Assembly: GCA_902805735.1 (NCBI GenBank)
Contig: CADCTW010000141.1
Location: forward strand, 1 to 46,814
DNA length: 46,814 nucleotides
Direction: 5' to 3'
DNA from: an uncultured Gemmatimonadota bacterium
GTDB taxonomy: Bacteria > Gemmatimonadota > Gemmatimonadetes > Longimicrobiales > Longimicrobiaceae
Position numbers and translations under genes: made by a program. The notes below the pieces were generated by a model, which was given only the letters and a program-made list of their open reading frames with translations, was not told where the DNA came from and made no database searches. Below are positions 1-6,718 of this stretch, piece by piece. Numbering within the stretch: position 1 is the stretch's first letter; each line of letters opens with the position of its first letter.

Positions 1-173
1 GCGGAGCCCAGGGTGCCCGCGTGCTCCCCGGCCCACACCACCATCCGCTCCCCCGCGGCGGGGCACCCGGGGCCCGCCGCATCCAGCACCACCACGCCCA
101 CCGCCGGCGGACCCGCGGCCACCGCCCGGCTCGCGTGGCGGAGCGCGTCCGCCACGCCCAGCCGCTCGCTCAC
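1..173 (-). CDS. XdhC/CoxI-family protein, N-terminal part (runs off window)
   Basis: This is a partial reading frame that starts with GTG at 173 and leaves the window at base 1 (57 codons visible). The visible protein has the layout of an XdhC N-terminus: a helical start, a hydrophobic strand (VGVVVLDAAG), then a PG-x-ERMVVW-x-G-x-xAGTLGS stretch matching the family pattern in which a Pro-Gly and a GTIGGG-like loop follow the first strand. XdhC-family proteins bind the molybdenum cofactor, help with its sulfuration and insert it into xanthine-dehydrogenase-type enzymes. The GTG overlaps the stop codon of the upstream mocA-like gene (GTGA), so the two are translationally coupled. A molybdenum hydroxylase is encoded at 6215-9243, which supports the call. 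Only about 57 residues are visible, so the family assignment is moderate. Confidence 0.6.
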   Translation of the reverse strand, partial: MSERLGVADALRHASRAVAAGPPAVGVVVLDAAGPGCPAAGERMVVWAGEHAGTLGS

Positions 174-748
174 GGGGCCCGCGCGTGCAGGCGGCGCAGG
201 TCGTCCGGCGTGTCCACGTCGTCCGCCAGGGCGGGCACGGGCACCTCCACCCGGTCGGCGGCGTGGGCGTGGACCACCGTGCGCGCTCCCTCCGCCAGGT
301 GGCCGTGCAGCTCGGGCCAGGTGGCGCGCGCAAAGAGCACCGGGTGGCCGTGCCGGCCCTCGCGCCCGGGAACCACGACGGGGGCCCGCGTGCGCAGGAA
401 CGCTTCCGTGACGGCGCGCACCGCCGCCGCATCCACCTCGGGAACGTCCACCGGGAGCACCGCGGCGGCCTCGGCATCGTCGGGGAGCGCGTGAAGGCCG
501 ATGCGCAGCGAATCCACCTGCTCCGGCTCGGCGCTGATGGCGACCCGCGCGCCCAGCGCCGCGGCGGCTTCGGCCACGCGGGCGCCCACCTCGTCCGCCC
601 CCGCCACCACCCAGACGCCGCCGCACCCGCCCTGGCGCAGCGCCGCGACGGCGCGCTCCAGGAAGCTCGCCCCGCCCAGGCGCAGAAAGGGCTTGGGCTC
701 CCCCATCCGCCGCGAGCGGCCCGCGGCGAGCACGATGCCGGCGATCAT
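170..748 (-). CDS. MocA/MobA-like molybdenum cofactor nucleotidyltransferase
   Basis: A 192-residue protein of the GT-A-fold NTP-transferase family. The N-terminus carries the signature LAAGRSRRMGEPKPFL (about residues 7-22), the nucleotide-binding loop of MobA/MocA enzymes. The metal-binding region follows near LPVDVPEVD (about residues 100-108), then HPVLF. Members attach CMP or GMP to molybdopterin; the pairing with an XdhC-like gene and a molybdenum hydroxylase points to the cytidylyltransferase (MocA) type, which is inference. Start at 748 is chosen because the family motif begins at once (MIAGIVLAAG); a longer frame to 958 would add 70 low-complexity residues running through repeats. 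It overlaps the XdhC-like gene by 4 bases. Confidence 0.82.
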   Translation of the reverse strand: MIAGIVLAAGRSRRMGEPKPFLRLGGASFLERAVAALRQGGCGGVWVVAGADEVGARVAEAAAALGARVAISAEPEQVDSLRIGLHALPDDAEAAAVLPVDVPEVDAAAVRAVTEAFLRTRAPVVVPGREGRHGHPVLFARATWPELHGHLAEGARTVVHAHAADRVEVPVPALADDVDTPDDLRRLHARAP

Positions 749-764
749 AGAGGGGGCGGATGAG

Positions 765-799
765 CCAAAGAAAGCCCGCCGGGGGAGAGCCCCGGCGGG
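765..799 (-). terminator. Rho-independent terminator behind the histidine kinase operon
   Basis: A 10-bp GC stem (CCCGCCGGGG at 775-784 pairing with CCCCGGCGGG at 790-799) with a short loop. On the minus strand it is followed by CTTTCTTTGG (765-774). It lies between the end of the hybrid kinase gene and the start of the mocA-like gene. Confidence 0.7.
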
Positions 800-886
800 A
801 GAAGGATGGGACGTTCGTACGAGAACGCCTGGTTCGAGTATCGCACCGGCGCGCCTCAGCGTCAAGCGGGTCGTCAAACGCGGGGG

Positions 887-915
887 GCACACAGAGACAC
901 AGAGGCACAGAGAAA
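887..915. repeat. Family A repeat, left arm only
   Basis: Consists of CACACAGAGACACAGAGGCA followed by CAGAGAAAA, the left arm of the repeat found between most genes here. The complementary right arm is missing, so this copy is a half-repeat. Confidence 0.85.
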
Positions 916-949
916 ATGAGAGTGCCGTGTGCTGGAGGGGTCCGCGCCC

Positions 950-1013
950 CGCCGACACCGAAGATGCGCCCCCCTCTCCCAGCAGTTTGGGAGAGGGGGG
1001 TCGGGGGGGTGAG
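950..1013. repeat. Family B palindromic repeat, copy 1
   Basis: Contains CCCCCCTCTCCCA, a short loop, then TGGGAGAGGGGGG, forming a GC hairpin, preceded by GACACCGAAGATGCG and followed by TCGGGGGGGTGAGG. A nearly identical copy is at 24536-24603, and an inverted copy with a longer loop at 37760-37840. Confidence 0.8.
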
Positions 1014-1016
1014 GGC

Positions 1017-4000
1017 CTACGCCGCGAGCTGGGCTTCGTGGCGGTCCAGTGCGGCGACCACCACGGGCGGGGCGACGCCGGCGCGGCGGGTGCGGTCGTG
1101 CAGGGCGCGGATCAGCTCGCGGCCGCCGGGGAGGGAGATGGGGATGTCCAGGAGCACCAGGTCGGGGGAGAAGCCGTCCAGCAGGGCCAGCGCTTCGGTG
1201 GCGTGGGCGGCGGTCATCACCTCCACGCCATCTTCGCGCAGAAGCTCGGCGGCGGCGTTGCGCAGGGCCTCGTCGGCATCCACCACGAGCGCGCGGCTCA
1301 CGGCGCGGGCCAGGGCGCGGCGCAGCGCGGAAAGGAAGGTGGAGCGGCCCACGGGCTTGTCCACCAGCTCGTCGGCGCCCTCCAGGTCGCGGCGGCTCTC
1401 CTCGGCCAGCATGCTCACCACCACCACGGGGATGTGGCGCAGCTCCGCGTCGGCGCGCAGCTCGCGCAGGGTGTTCCAGCCGTTCATCCCCGGCATCAGC
1501 AGGTCCAGGGTGATGAGGTCCGGGCGCAGCTCGCGGGCCATGCGCAGCCCCTCCTCGCCCGACGCCGCGGTCACCGTGCGGCAGCCGAACTCCTCCGCGT
1601 GGTGGGTGAGGAGGATGCGCGAATCGGCCTCGTCGTCGATCACCAGCACCAGCCGCCCGCCGAAGTCCGCGCCCTCGTCCACCCGCGCGGGAAGGGGCGA
1701 CGGGGCGGCGAGGGCGGCGCGCGGGGCCGGCGCCTCCTCGGCGGGGATGGCGTTGGGCGCCAGGATGATGCTGAACACGGAGCCCTCCCCCTCCTCGCTG
1801 CGCACCTGCAGGCGGTACCCCATCAGGTCGCACAGCGAGGTGGAGATGGCCAGCCCCAGCCCCGTGCCGCCGTAGCGGCGCGTGGTGCCCAGCTCCGCCT
1901 GCTCGAAGGGGAGGAAGATGGCCGACAGCCGGTCGCGCGGGATGCCCACCCCCGTGTCCGCCACGTCGATGCGCACCGGGCGCCCCGCCGCGTCGGCCGT
2001 CACGGCCAGCGTCACGCTGCCGCGCTCGGTGAACTTGAGGGCGTTCCCCACCAGGTTGATGAGCACCTGCTTCAGCTTCACCGCGTCCGTCTCCAGCGGG
2101 GCCAGCACGGAGGGCACGATGGAGCGCAGCTCCACCGGCCGGTCGCGCACCGCGCCCTGCAGCTCGGTGAGGATGGACATCACCGTGTCGTCCAGCGCCA
2201 CCGTGCCCAGCTCCAGCTCGGCCTTGCCGGCCTCCACCTTGGCCAGGTCCAGGATGTCGTTGATCAGCCCCAGCAGGTGCACGCCGTTGCTGGCGATGCG
2301 GTCTAGGAACCCAAGCTCCTGATCGCCCAGCGTGCCCCGCTTGTTCTTGCGCAGAACGTTGGTAAAGCCAATTACCGAGTTGAGCGGGGTGCGCAGCTCG
2401 TGGCTCATGCGCGACAGGAACTCGCTCTTGGCCAGGCTGGCGGCCTCGGCGTTCTCCTTGGCGCGCACCAGCTCCGCCTCGGCCCGCTTGCGCTCGGTGA
2501 TGTTGCGGGAGATGGAAGACGCGGAGGTGACGTTGCCCTGCGCGTCGCGGATCAGCGAGACGGTCATGGACACGTCGATGCGGCGGCCGTCGCGGCGCAG
2601 GCGCACCGTCTCGTAGTGGCGGATGCGCTCGCCGCGGCGGATCAGCTCCACGATGCGCGCCTCGTCGCCCGCCGCCTCGGGCGGGACCAGGAGGTCCATG
2701 GAGCGCCCCACCACCTCTTCGGCCGTGTAGCCGTAGATGCGCTCGGCGCCCGTGTTCCAGCTCAGGATGGTGCCGTCCAGCGTCTTGCTGATGATGGCGT
2801 CGTCGGATGATTCCACGATGGAGGCCAGGCGGCGCAGCGCCTCGTCGGCCGCGCGGCTGGCGGTGATGTCGCGCGAGTTGACCACCACGCCGCCGACGGC
2901 CGGGTGGCCCAGCAGGTTCGTCCCCCGCGCGCCCAGCCAGCGCCACGAGCCGTCGCTGTGCCGGAAGCGGAAGTCCACGCCCGCCGTAGTCCCCGGAGCG
3001 GATAGGATCTCCCCGAAGGTGGCGAGCACCGCCCCCACGTCCTCGGGGTGGATCAGCTCGAAGGCGTTGCGCCCGCGCAGCTCCTCGCCCTGGTACCCGA
3101 AGAGCTGGTACACGGCCGGGCTCTCGTAGATGAACATCCCCTCCAGGTCCAGGATGGTGATCAGGTCCGAGGCCTTCTCGATGAGCGCGCGGAAGTACTC
3201 CTCCTTGCGCCGCACCTCCTGCTGGGCGTGCCTGCGCTCGCTGATGTCGTGGATGAATGCCGTGACGATGCGCGACCCCGCCACCGGCACCGCCGCCACC
3301 GTCATCTCCACGGGAAAGACGGTGCCGTCGCGGTGCATCGCCTCCAGCTCCACGCGGCGGTTGAGGAACGACCCCTCGCCCGTGCTCAGCAGTTCCTCCA
3401 TCCCGCGCAGGTGCTCTTCGCGGCGGGCGGGGGGGATGATGAGGTCGGCCAGCCGGCTCTCGTACGCCTCTTCGCGGCGCCAGCCGAAGGTGCGCTCCGC
3501 CTGCGCGTTCCAGTCCACCACCACCCCGCTGGCGTCGATCGCCACGAAGGCGTCGTGGGCGGACTCCACGATGCGGCGCGTGCGCTCCTCGTTCTGCCGC
3601 AGCCCCTCCTGGGCCTCCTCGCGCTCGGCCACGCGCCCCATCTGCGTGCCCACGTGGCGCATCACGTCCAGCACCGCCGCCTCCGGCTCCGCGGCGGCCT
3701 CGGAAAAGAACTCGAGCACGCCCATCACCCGCCCGCGCACCTCCACGGGAAAGGCGAACGCCCCGTGCAGCCCGCACTCCGCCGCCGCGCGTGCCCGCGG
3801 AAAGCCGGGGTCGGCGGCCACGTCCTCGCGCCACACGGGCTCGCCGGTGGCCAGCACGTGCCCGGGGAGCCCCTCGCCCGCCGCGAAGCGCCGCGCCCCC
3901 GTGGCGGCGCGGAACCCGTCGAAGCGCCCGTCCGCGTGCCAGATGCGCGACGACACCAGGGCGCCGTCCGCATCGGCGAAGTACGCGTGCCCCACGGGCC

Positions 4001-4646
4001 AGCCGGTGAACTCACAAACCCGCCGCAGGCACGCCGTGACCGCCCCTTCCAGCGTCGCGGCCTGGTTGGCGTCGGCCGCCACGGCGTGAAGCAGGGCGAG
4101 CAGCTCGTTCTGGCGGCTCAGGGCGCGCTCGGCGGCGCGGCGCTCGGCCAGGTCGCGCAGCAGCCGGATCTCGGTGGAGACGGAGGCGGCGAGCGCCTCG
4201 ATGGTCTCCGTCTGCTCCGCGCTCCAGGAGCGCGGGCGGTGGTCCACCACGCACAGTGTGCCCAGCACGTGCCCGTCCGCCGAGTGCAGCGGGGCGCCCA
4301 GGTAGGCGATGGCGCCGCACTCGGCCACCGCGGGGTTGTCGTGCACCAGCGGGTGCAGGCGCGCGTCGGGGATGGCCAGCGTGTTCCCGGTGGCCACGGT
4401 GTGGCGGCAGTACGAGTGGCTCAGCGGCGTCTGGCGCGTGTCGGCGGCCGCCCCGCTCAGCCCCACGTGGCTCTTGAAGAACTGCCGGTCCGCGTCCACC
4501 AGCGAGACGAGCGCGATGGGGGCGTTCAGCAGGCGCGCGGCCAGGCGGGTGAAGCGGTCGAACGCTTCATCCGCGGGCGAGTCCAGCAGGCCGGTGGCGC
4601 GCAGCTCGGCCAGGCGCGCGGGGGCGAGCACGGGATCAGGAGACAT
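1017..4646 (-). CDS. Hybrid sensor histidine kinase with GAF, PAS and receiver domains
   Basis: A 1209-residue cytoplasmic-looking sensor with no membrane segment. Order: GAF (about 20-160), second GAF-like domain (about 185-340), three PAS domains (about 350-475, 485-600, 605-720), HisKA with SHELRTPLN (phospho-acceptor His749), HATPase with N-box VGNALKF and GTGLGL, then two receivers. The first receiver is complete (Asp1004/1005, phospho-Asp1048, Lys1097). The second (about 1118-1209) has Asp1167 but stops soon after VVVAAL, so it lacks the conserved Lys and last helix and may be degenerate. It senses an unknown cytoplasmic signal and feeds a phosphorelay; an HPt protein and two lone receivers are encoded next door. 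The start at 4646 overlaps the upstream receiver gene by 11 bases, implying one operon. Confidence 0.93.
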   Translation of the reverse strand: MSPDPVLAPARLAELRATGLLDSPADEAFDRFTRLAARLLNAPIALVSLVDADRQFFKSHVGLSGAAADTRQTPLSHSYCRHTVATGNTLAIPDARLHPLVHDNPAVAECGAIAYLGAPLHSADGHVLGTLCVVDHRPRSWSAEQTETIEALAASVSTEIRLLRDLAERRAAERALSRQNELLALLHAVAADANQAATLEGAVTACLRRVCEFTGWPVGHAYFADADGALVSSRIWHADGRFDGFRAATGARRFAAGEGLPGHVLATGEPVWREDVAADPGFPRARAAAECGLHGAFAFPVEVRGRVMGVLEFFSEAAAEPEAAVLDVMRHVGTQMGRVAEREEAQEGLRQNEERTRRIVESAHDAFVAIDASGVVVDWNAQAERTFGWRREEAYESRLADLIIPPARREEHLRGMEELLSTGEGSFLNRRVELEAMHRDGTVFPVEMTVAAVPVAGSRIVTAFIHDISERRHAQQEVRRKEEYFRALIEKASDLITILDLEGMFIYESPAVYQLFGYQGEELRGRNAFELIHPEDVGAVLATFGEILSAPGTTAGVDFRFRHSDGSWRWLGARGTNLLGHPAVGGVVVNSRDITASRAADEALRRLASIVESSDDAIISKTLDGTILSWNTGAERIYGYTAEEVVGRSMDLLVPPEAAGDEARIVELIRRGERIRHYETVRLRRDGRRIDVSMTVSLIRDAQGNVTSASSISRNITERKRAEAELVRAKENAEAASLAKSEFLSRMSHELRTPLNSVIGFTNVLRKNKRGTLGDQELGFLDRIASNGVHLLGLINDILDLAKVEAGKAELELGTVALDDTVMSILTELQGAVRDRPVELRSIVPSVLAPLETDAVKLKQVLINLVGNALKFTERGSVTLAVTADAAGRPVRIDVADTGVGIPRDRLSAIFLPFEQAELGTTRRYGGTGLGLAISTSLCDLMGYRLQVRSEEGEGSVFSIILAPNAIPAEEAPAPRAALAAPSPLPARVDEGADFGGRLVLVIDDEADSRILLTHHAEEFGCRTVTAASGEEGLRMARELRPDLITLDLLMPGMNGWNTLRELRADAELRHIPVVVVSMLAEESRRDLEGADELVDKPVGRSTFLSALRRALARAVSRALVVDADEALRNAAAELLREDGVEVMTAAHATEALALLDGFSPDLVLLDIPISLPGGRELIRALHDRTRRAGVAPPVVVAALDRHEAQLAA

Positions 4647-4998
4647 GGCGCTTGATGGCTCCGAGGAGGAGGTCTTCGTCGGTGATGGGCTTGGTGACGT
4701 AGTCGTCGAAGCCCGCCTCCAGGAAGCGGCCGCGGTCGCCGGCCATGGCGTGCGCGGTGAGGGCGATGACGGGGAGGTCGCGCAGGGCGTCGTCGCCGCG
4801 CAGGATGCGCAGCACCTCCACCCCGTCCAGCCCCGGAAGGGAGATGTCCAGCAGCACCAGGTCGGGGTGCTGGCGCCGCATGCCGTCCAGCGCTTCGTGC
4901 CCGTCCGGGTACTCGGTCACACGGTACTCCCCGTCCAGGAGAGCCTGCACGAGCATGCGGTTGTCGGGGTTGTCTTCGACGAGGGCGATGTTCTTCAT
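4636..4998 (-). CDS. Single-domain response regulator (CheY-like)
   Basis: A 120-residue stand-alone receiver with no output domain. It has the acidic pair Glu8/Asp9, phospho-acceptor Asp51 in VLLDISLPG, switch Thr81 in ALTAH and conserved Lys103 in VTKP. It probably accepts or relays phosphate from the hybrid kinase whose start it overlaps by 11 bases. Start at 4998 (MKNIALVEDN) was chosen because strand beta-1 of the receiver begins there; an upstream ATG at 5082 would add 28 residues with no family match. No strong Shine-Dalgarno sequence is visible before this ATG. Confidence 0.9.
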   Translation of the reverse strand: MKNIALVEDNPDNRMLVQALLDGEYRVTEYPDGHEALDGMRRQHPDLVLLDISLPGLDGVEVLRILRGDDALRDLPVIALTAHAMAGDRGRFLEAGFDDYVTKPITDEDLLLGAIKRHVS

Positions 4999-5103
4999 GG
5001 GCGGGGCGGCGGGTGCGGGGGTCTGCGGAGCACCCTGCCCATAAGCGAGCCCCGGGCCACACCGTCCCATTCCGGTAAACAATTACCAAATGGCTACTTA
5101 CGA

Positions 5104-5144
5104 CAAAAAAGACTGGACGCACCCGGGCTCAGGAAGCGTCCAGT
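5104..5144 (-). terminator. Rho-independent terminator behind the HPt gene
   Basis: A perfect 9-bp stem (ACTGGACGC at 5112-5120 with GCGTCCAGT at 5136-5144). On the minus strand it runs into CTTTTTTGTCG. It lies downstream of the HPt gene and separates it from the receiver-kinase operon. Confidence 0.85.
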
Positions 5145-5172
5145 ATCTTTACATGTACGGGCTTTGAACAGC

Positions 5173-5243
5173 GGGCTCACACAGAGACACAGAGCCACAG
5201 AGAAAAAACCACTCCTCTGTGTCTCTGTGTCTCTGTGTGAGCC
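5173..5243. repeat. Family A repeat, complete hairpin
   Basis: Left arm GGGCTCACACAGAGACACAG, a short A-rich middle, and a right arm of CTCTGTGTCT units ending CTGTGTGAGCC. The arms can pair along almost their whole length. It reaches the stop codon of the HPt gene. Confidence 0.9.
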
Positions 5244-5596
5244 TAAGCAGTCATCTCTCCGCGCACCCACTCCCGGTACCGCTCCAGCTCCACCTCCAGC
5301 GAGGCGACCAGGGCCGCGAGCGACTCCGTCTCGCCGACGATGGCGCGGCGCTCGGTTTCTTCGCAGAGGCGCTGCATGGAGACGGCGCCGAGCTGGCCGG
5401 CGCTGGACTTGAGGGCGTGGGCCACCTGCTTCACGCCGGGCGCGTCGCCGCGGGCCGCGGCGTCGCGGGCCAGGGCGAGCTGCTCGGGGACGCGGGCGAG
5501 GAACATGTCCACGAGCTGCCGCCGCAGCGCGTCGCCGCCCCAGCGGTGGAGGCGCTCCAGGGCGGCCGGGTCGCCGGCAGGGGCTTGGTCGGTCAT
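5243..5596 (-). CDS. HPt (histidine phosphotransfer) domain protein
   Basis: A 117-residue all-helical protein with the HPt signature VAHALKSSAGQLGA; the phosphorylated histidine is His60. Such proteins carry phosphate between the receiver of a hybrid kinase and a downstream response regulator. The surrounding genes supply both partners: the hybrid kinase and receiver on the same strand, and a divergent receiver at 5699. The gene has its own terminator at 5104-5144, so it is probably transcribed separately from the kinase operon. The call rests on the motif and length, which are typical of the family. Confidence 0.9.
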   Translation of the reverse strand: MTDQAPAGDPAALERLHRWGGDALRRQLVDMFLARVPEQLALARDAAARGDAPGVKQVAHALKSSAGQLGAVSMQRLCEETERRAIVGETESLAALVASLEVELERYREWVRGEMTA

Positions 5597-5698
5597 GGCT
5601 GCTACACTTATGGCTTGACATTAGCGAGAACGGAGACGAACGTGCCCGTCTCCCGCCGGACGCGGGAAAGGTACGTGAAATGGAGCCCTTTGCGCGAG

Positions 5699-6061
5699 AT
5701 GATGAAGATTCTGGTCGCGGACGACGATCCGCTGATGGTCCAGTTGCTGCGCACCGGCCTGCGCGCCCAGGGGTGGAACGTGCTGGTGGCCGCCGACGCC
5801 ATGCAGGTGGGGATGTTCGCCATGAACCACTCCCCCGACGCCATCCTGCTGGACATCAACATGCCCGGCGGCACCGGCGTCGCCGCCCTCAAGCGCCTCA
5901 AGCAGTCGGTGAAGACGTCGCAGATCCCCGTCGTGGTGCTGAGCGGCACCACCGACCCGGAGATCCCGGACACCGTGCGCGCCATGGGCGCCGAGGCGTT
6001 CCTCCCCAAGCCCGTGGACCTGGACGAGGTCATCCGGCTGCTCCGCGAGCTTCTAGGCTAG
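5699..6061 (+). CDS. Single-domain response regulator (CheY-like)
   Basis: A 120-residue receiver with the acidic cluster ADDD (residues 7-10), phospho-acceptor Asp52 in LLDINMPGG, and Lys104 in FLPKP. No DNA-binding or enzymatic domain follows. It is divergent from the HPt gene, with about 100 bases between the two starts. It is a plausible end-point or shuttle of the same phosphorelay. The start at 5699 is one of two adjacent ATGs (MMKILVADDD); upstream in-frame codons give no receiver-like sequence. Confidence 0.9.
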   Translation: MMKILVADDDPLMVQLLRTGLRAQGWNVLVAADAMQVGMFAMNHSPDAILLDINMPGGTGVAALKRLKQSVKTSQIPVVVLSGTTDPEIPDTVRAMGAEAFLPKPVDLDEVIRLLRELLG

Positions 6062-6133
6062 GGATCTCACACAGAGACACGGAGGCACAGAGAAAAGCGC
6101 TTTTCTCTGTGCCTCCGTGTCTCTGTGTGATCC
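6062..6133. repeat. Family A repeat, complete hairpin
   Basis: GGATCTCACACAGAGACACG through AAAAGCGCTTTT to CTCTGTGTGATCC. The two arms are almost perfectly complementary, and the centre AAAAGCGCTTTT is itself palindromic. Confidence 0.9.
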
Positions 6134-6144
6134 CTTCTTAGCCG

Positions 6145-6173
6145 TTGACACGCTTACGTCTACGGTCTAGCGT
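6145..6173 (+). promoter_or_regulatory. Sigma-70-type promoter of the molybdenum hydroxylase operon
   Basis: TTGACA at 6145-6150, a 17-base spacer, and TAGCGT at 6168-6173, about 40 bases before the first gene. The -35 is a perfect consensus. The -10 resembles those at 19581, 24633, 44352 and 45434. Confidence 0.6.
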
Positions 6174-6214
6174 TACGGACGCCGCTCCCCCTCGCATCCA
6201 CCCGCGCCCCGCCC

Positions 6215-6718
6215 ATGAAGGACCTCGTCACCCTGCACGTGAACGGCGACACCCACGAGGTGGCGGTGCCCACGCACTGGACGCTGCTGGAAGCGCTGCG
6301 CTACGCCGTGGGGCTCACCGGCAGCAAGCAGGGGTGCGACAAGGGCGACTGCGGCGCGTGCACCGTGTGGATCGACGGGGTGCCGGCGCTGTCGTGCATC
6401 GCGCCCGTGTACGAGGGCGTCGGGCACGAGGTGAGGACGGTGGAGGGGCTGGTGGGCTTCCGCACGGCGCCGGGGACGCCGCACCCGCTGCAGGACGCCT
6501 TCGACGTGTGCGGCGCGGCGCAGTGCGGCTTCTGCACGCCGGGGATCCTGATGAGCGCGGCGGCGCTGCTGGAAGAGAACACGGAGCCCACGCGCGGCGA
6601 GATCCGCGAGGCGCTCTCCGGCAACCTGTGCCGGTGCACCGGCTACACCAAGATCCTGGACGCGGTGGAGCTGGCGGCGGCGCGCATGCGCGGAGCCACG
6701 CAGGAGGTGATGGAATGA
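6215..6718 (+). CDS. [2Fe-2S] subunit of a molybdenum hydroxylase (CoxS/XdhC-small type)
   Basis: A 167-residue iron-sulfur subunit of the xanthine dehydrogenase/CO dehydrogenase family. The plant-ferredoxin-type cluster is bound by Cys41, Cys46, Cys49 and Cys61 (CDKGDCGAC...SC). The second, helical-domain cluster is bound by Cys104, Cys107, Cys139 and Cys141 (CGFC...CRC). It passes electrons from the molybdenum site to an acceptor subunit or FAD. Length is normal for the family. It overlaps the next gene by an ATGA junction, so the two subunits are made together. The FAD-binding medium subunit usually found with such pairs is not visible in this window. Confidence 0.93.
   Translation: MKDLVTLHVNGDTHEVAVPTHWTLLEALRYAVGLTGSKQGCDKGDCGACTVWIDGVPALSCIAPVYEGVGHEVRTVEGLVGFRTAPGTPHPLQDAFDVCGAAQCGFCTPGILMSAAALLEENTEPTRGEIREALSGNLCRCTGYTKILDAVELAAARMRGATQEVME

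Noticed and set aside
874..3834. Very long open frames on the opposite strand or other frames of the kinase and other genes
   Set aside because: They overlap genes with clear domains, are dominated by Arg/Gly/Pro/Ala from high-GC wobble positions, and show no family motifs.
5173..5243. Family A repeats considered as CRISPR or tRNA-like structures
   Set aside because: They are isolated copies of variable length between genes; no spacer-repeat order and no cloverleaf features.
6145..6714. Long in-frame extension upstream of the molybdopterin subunit
   Set aside because: It lies over the Fe-S subunit gene in another frame; the ATGA overlap gives a natural start at 6715.
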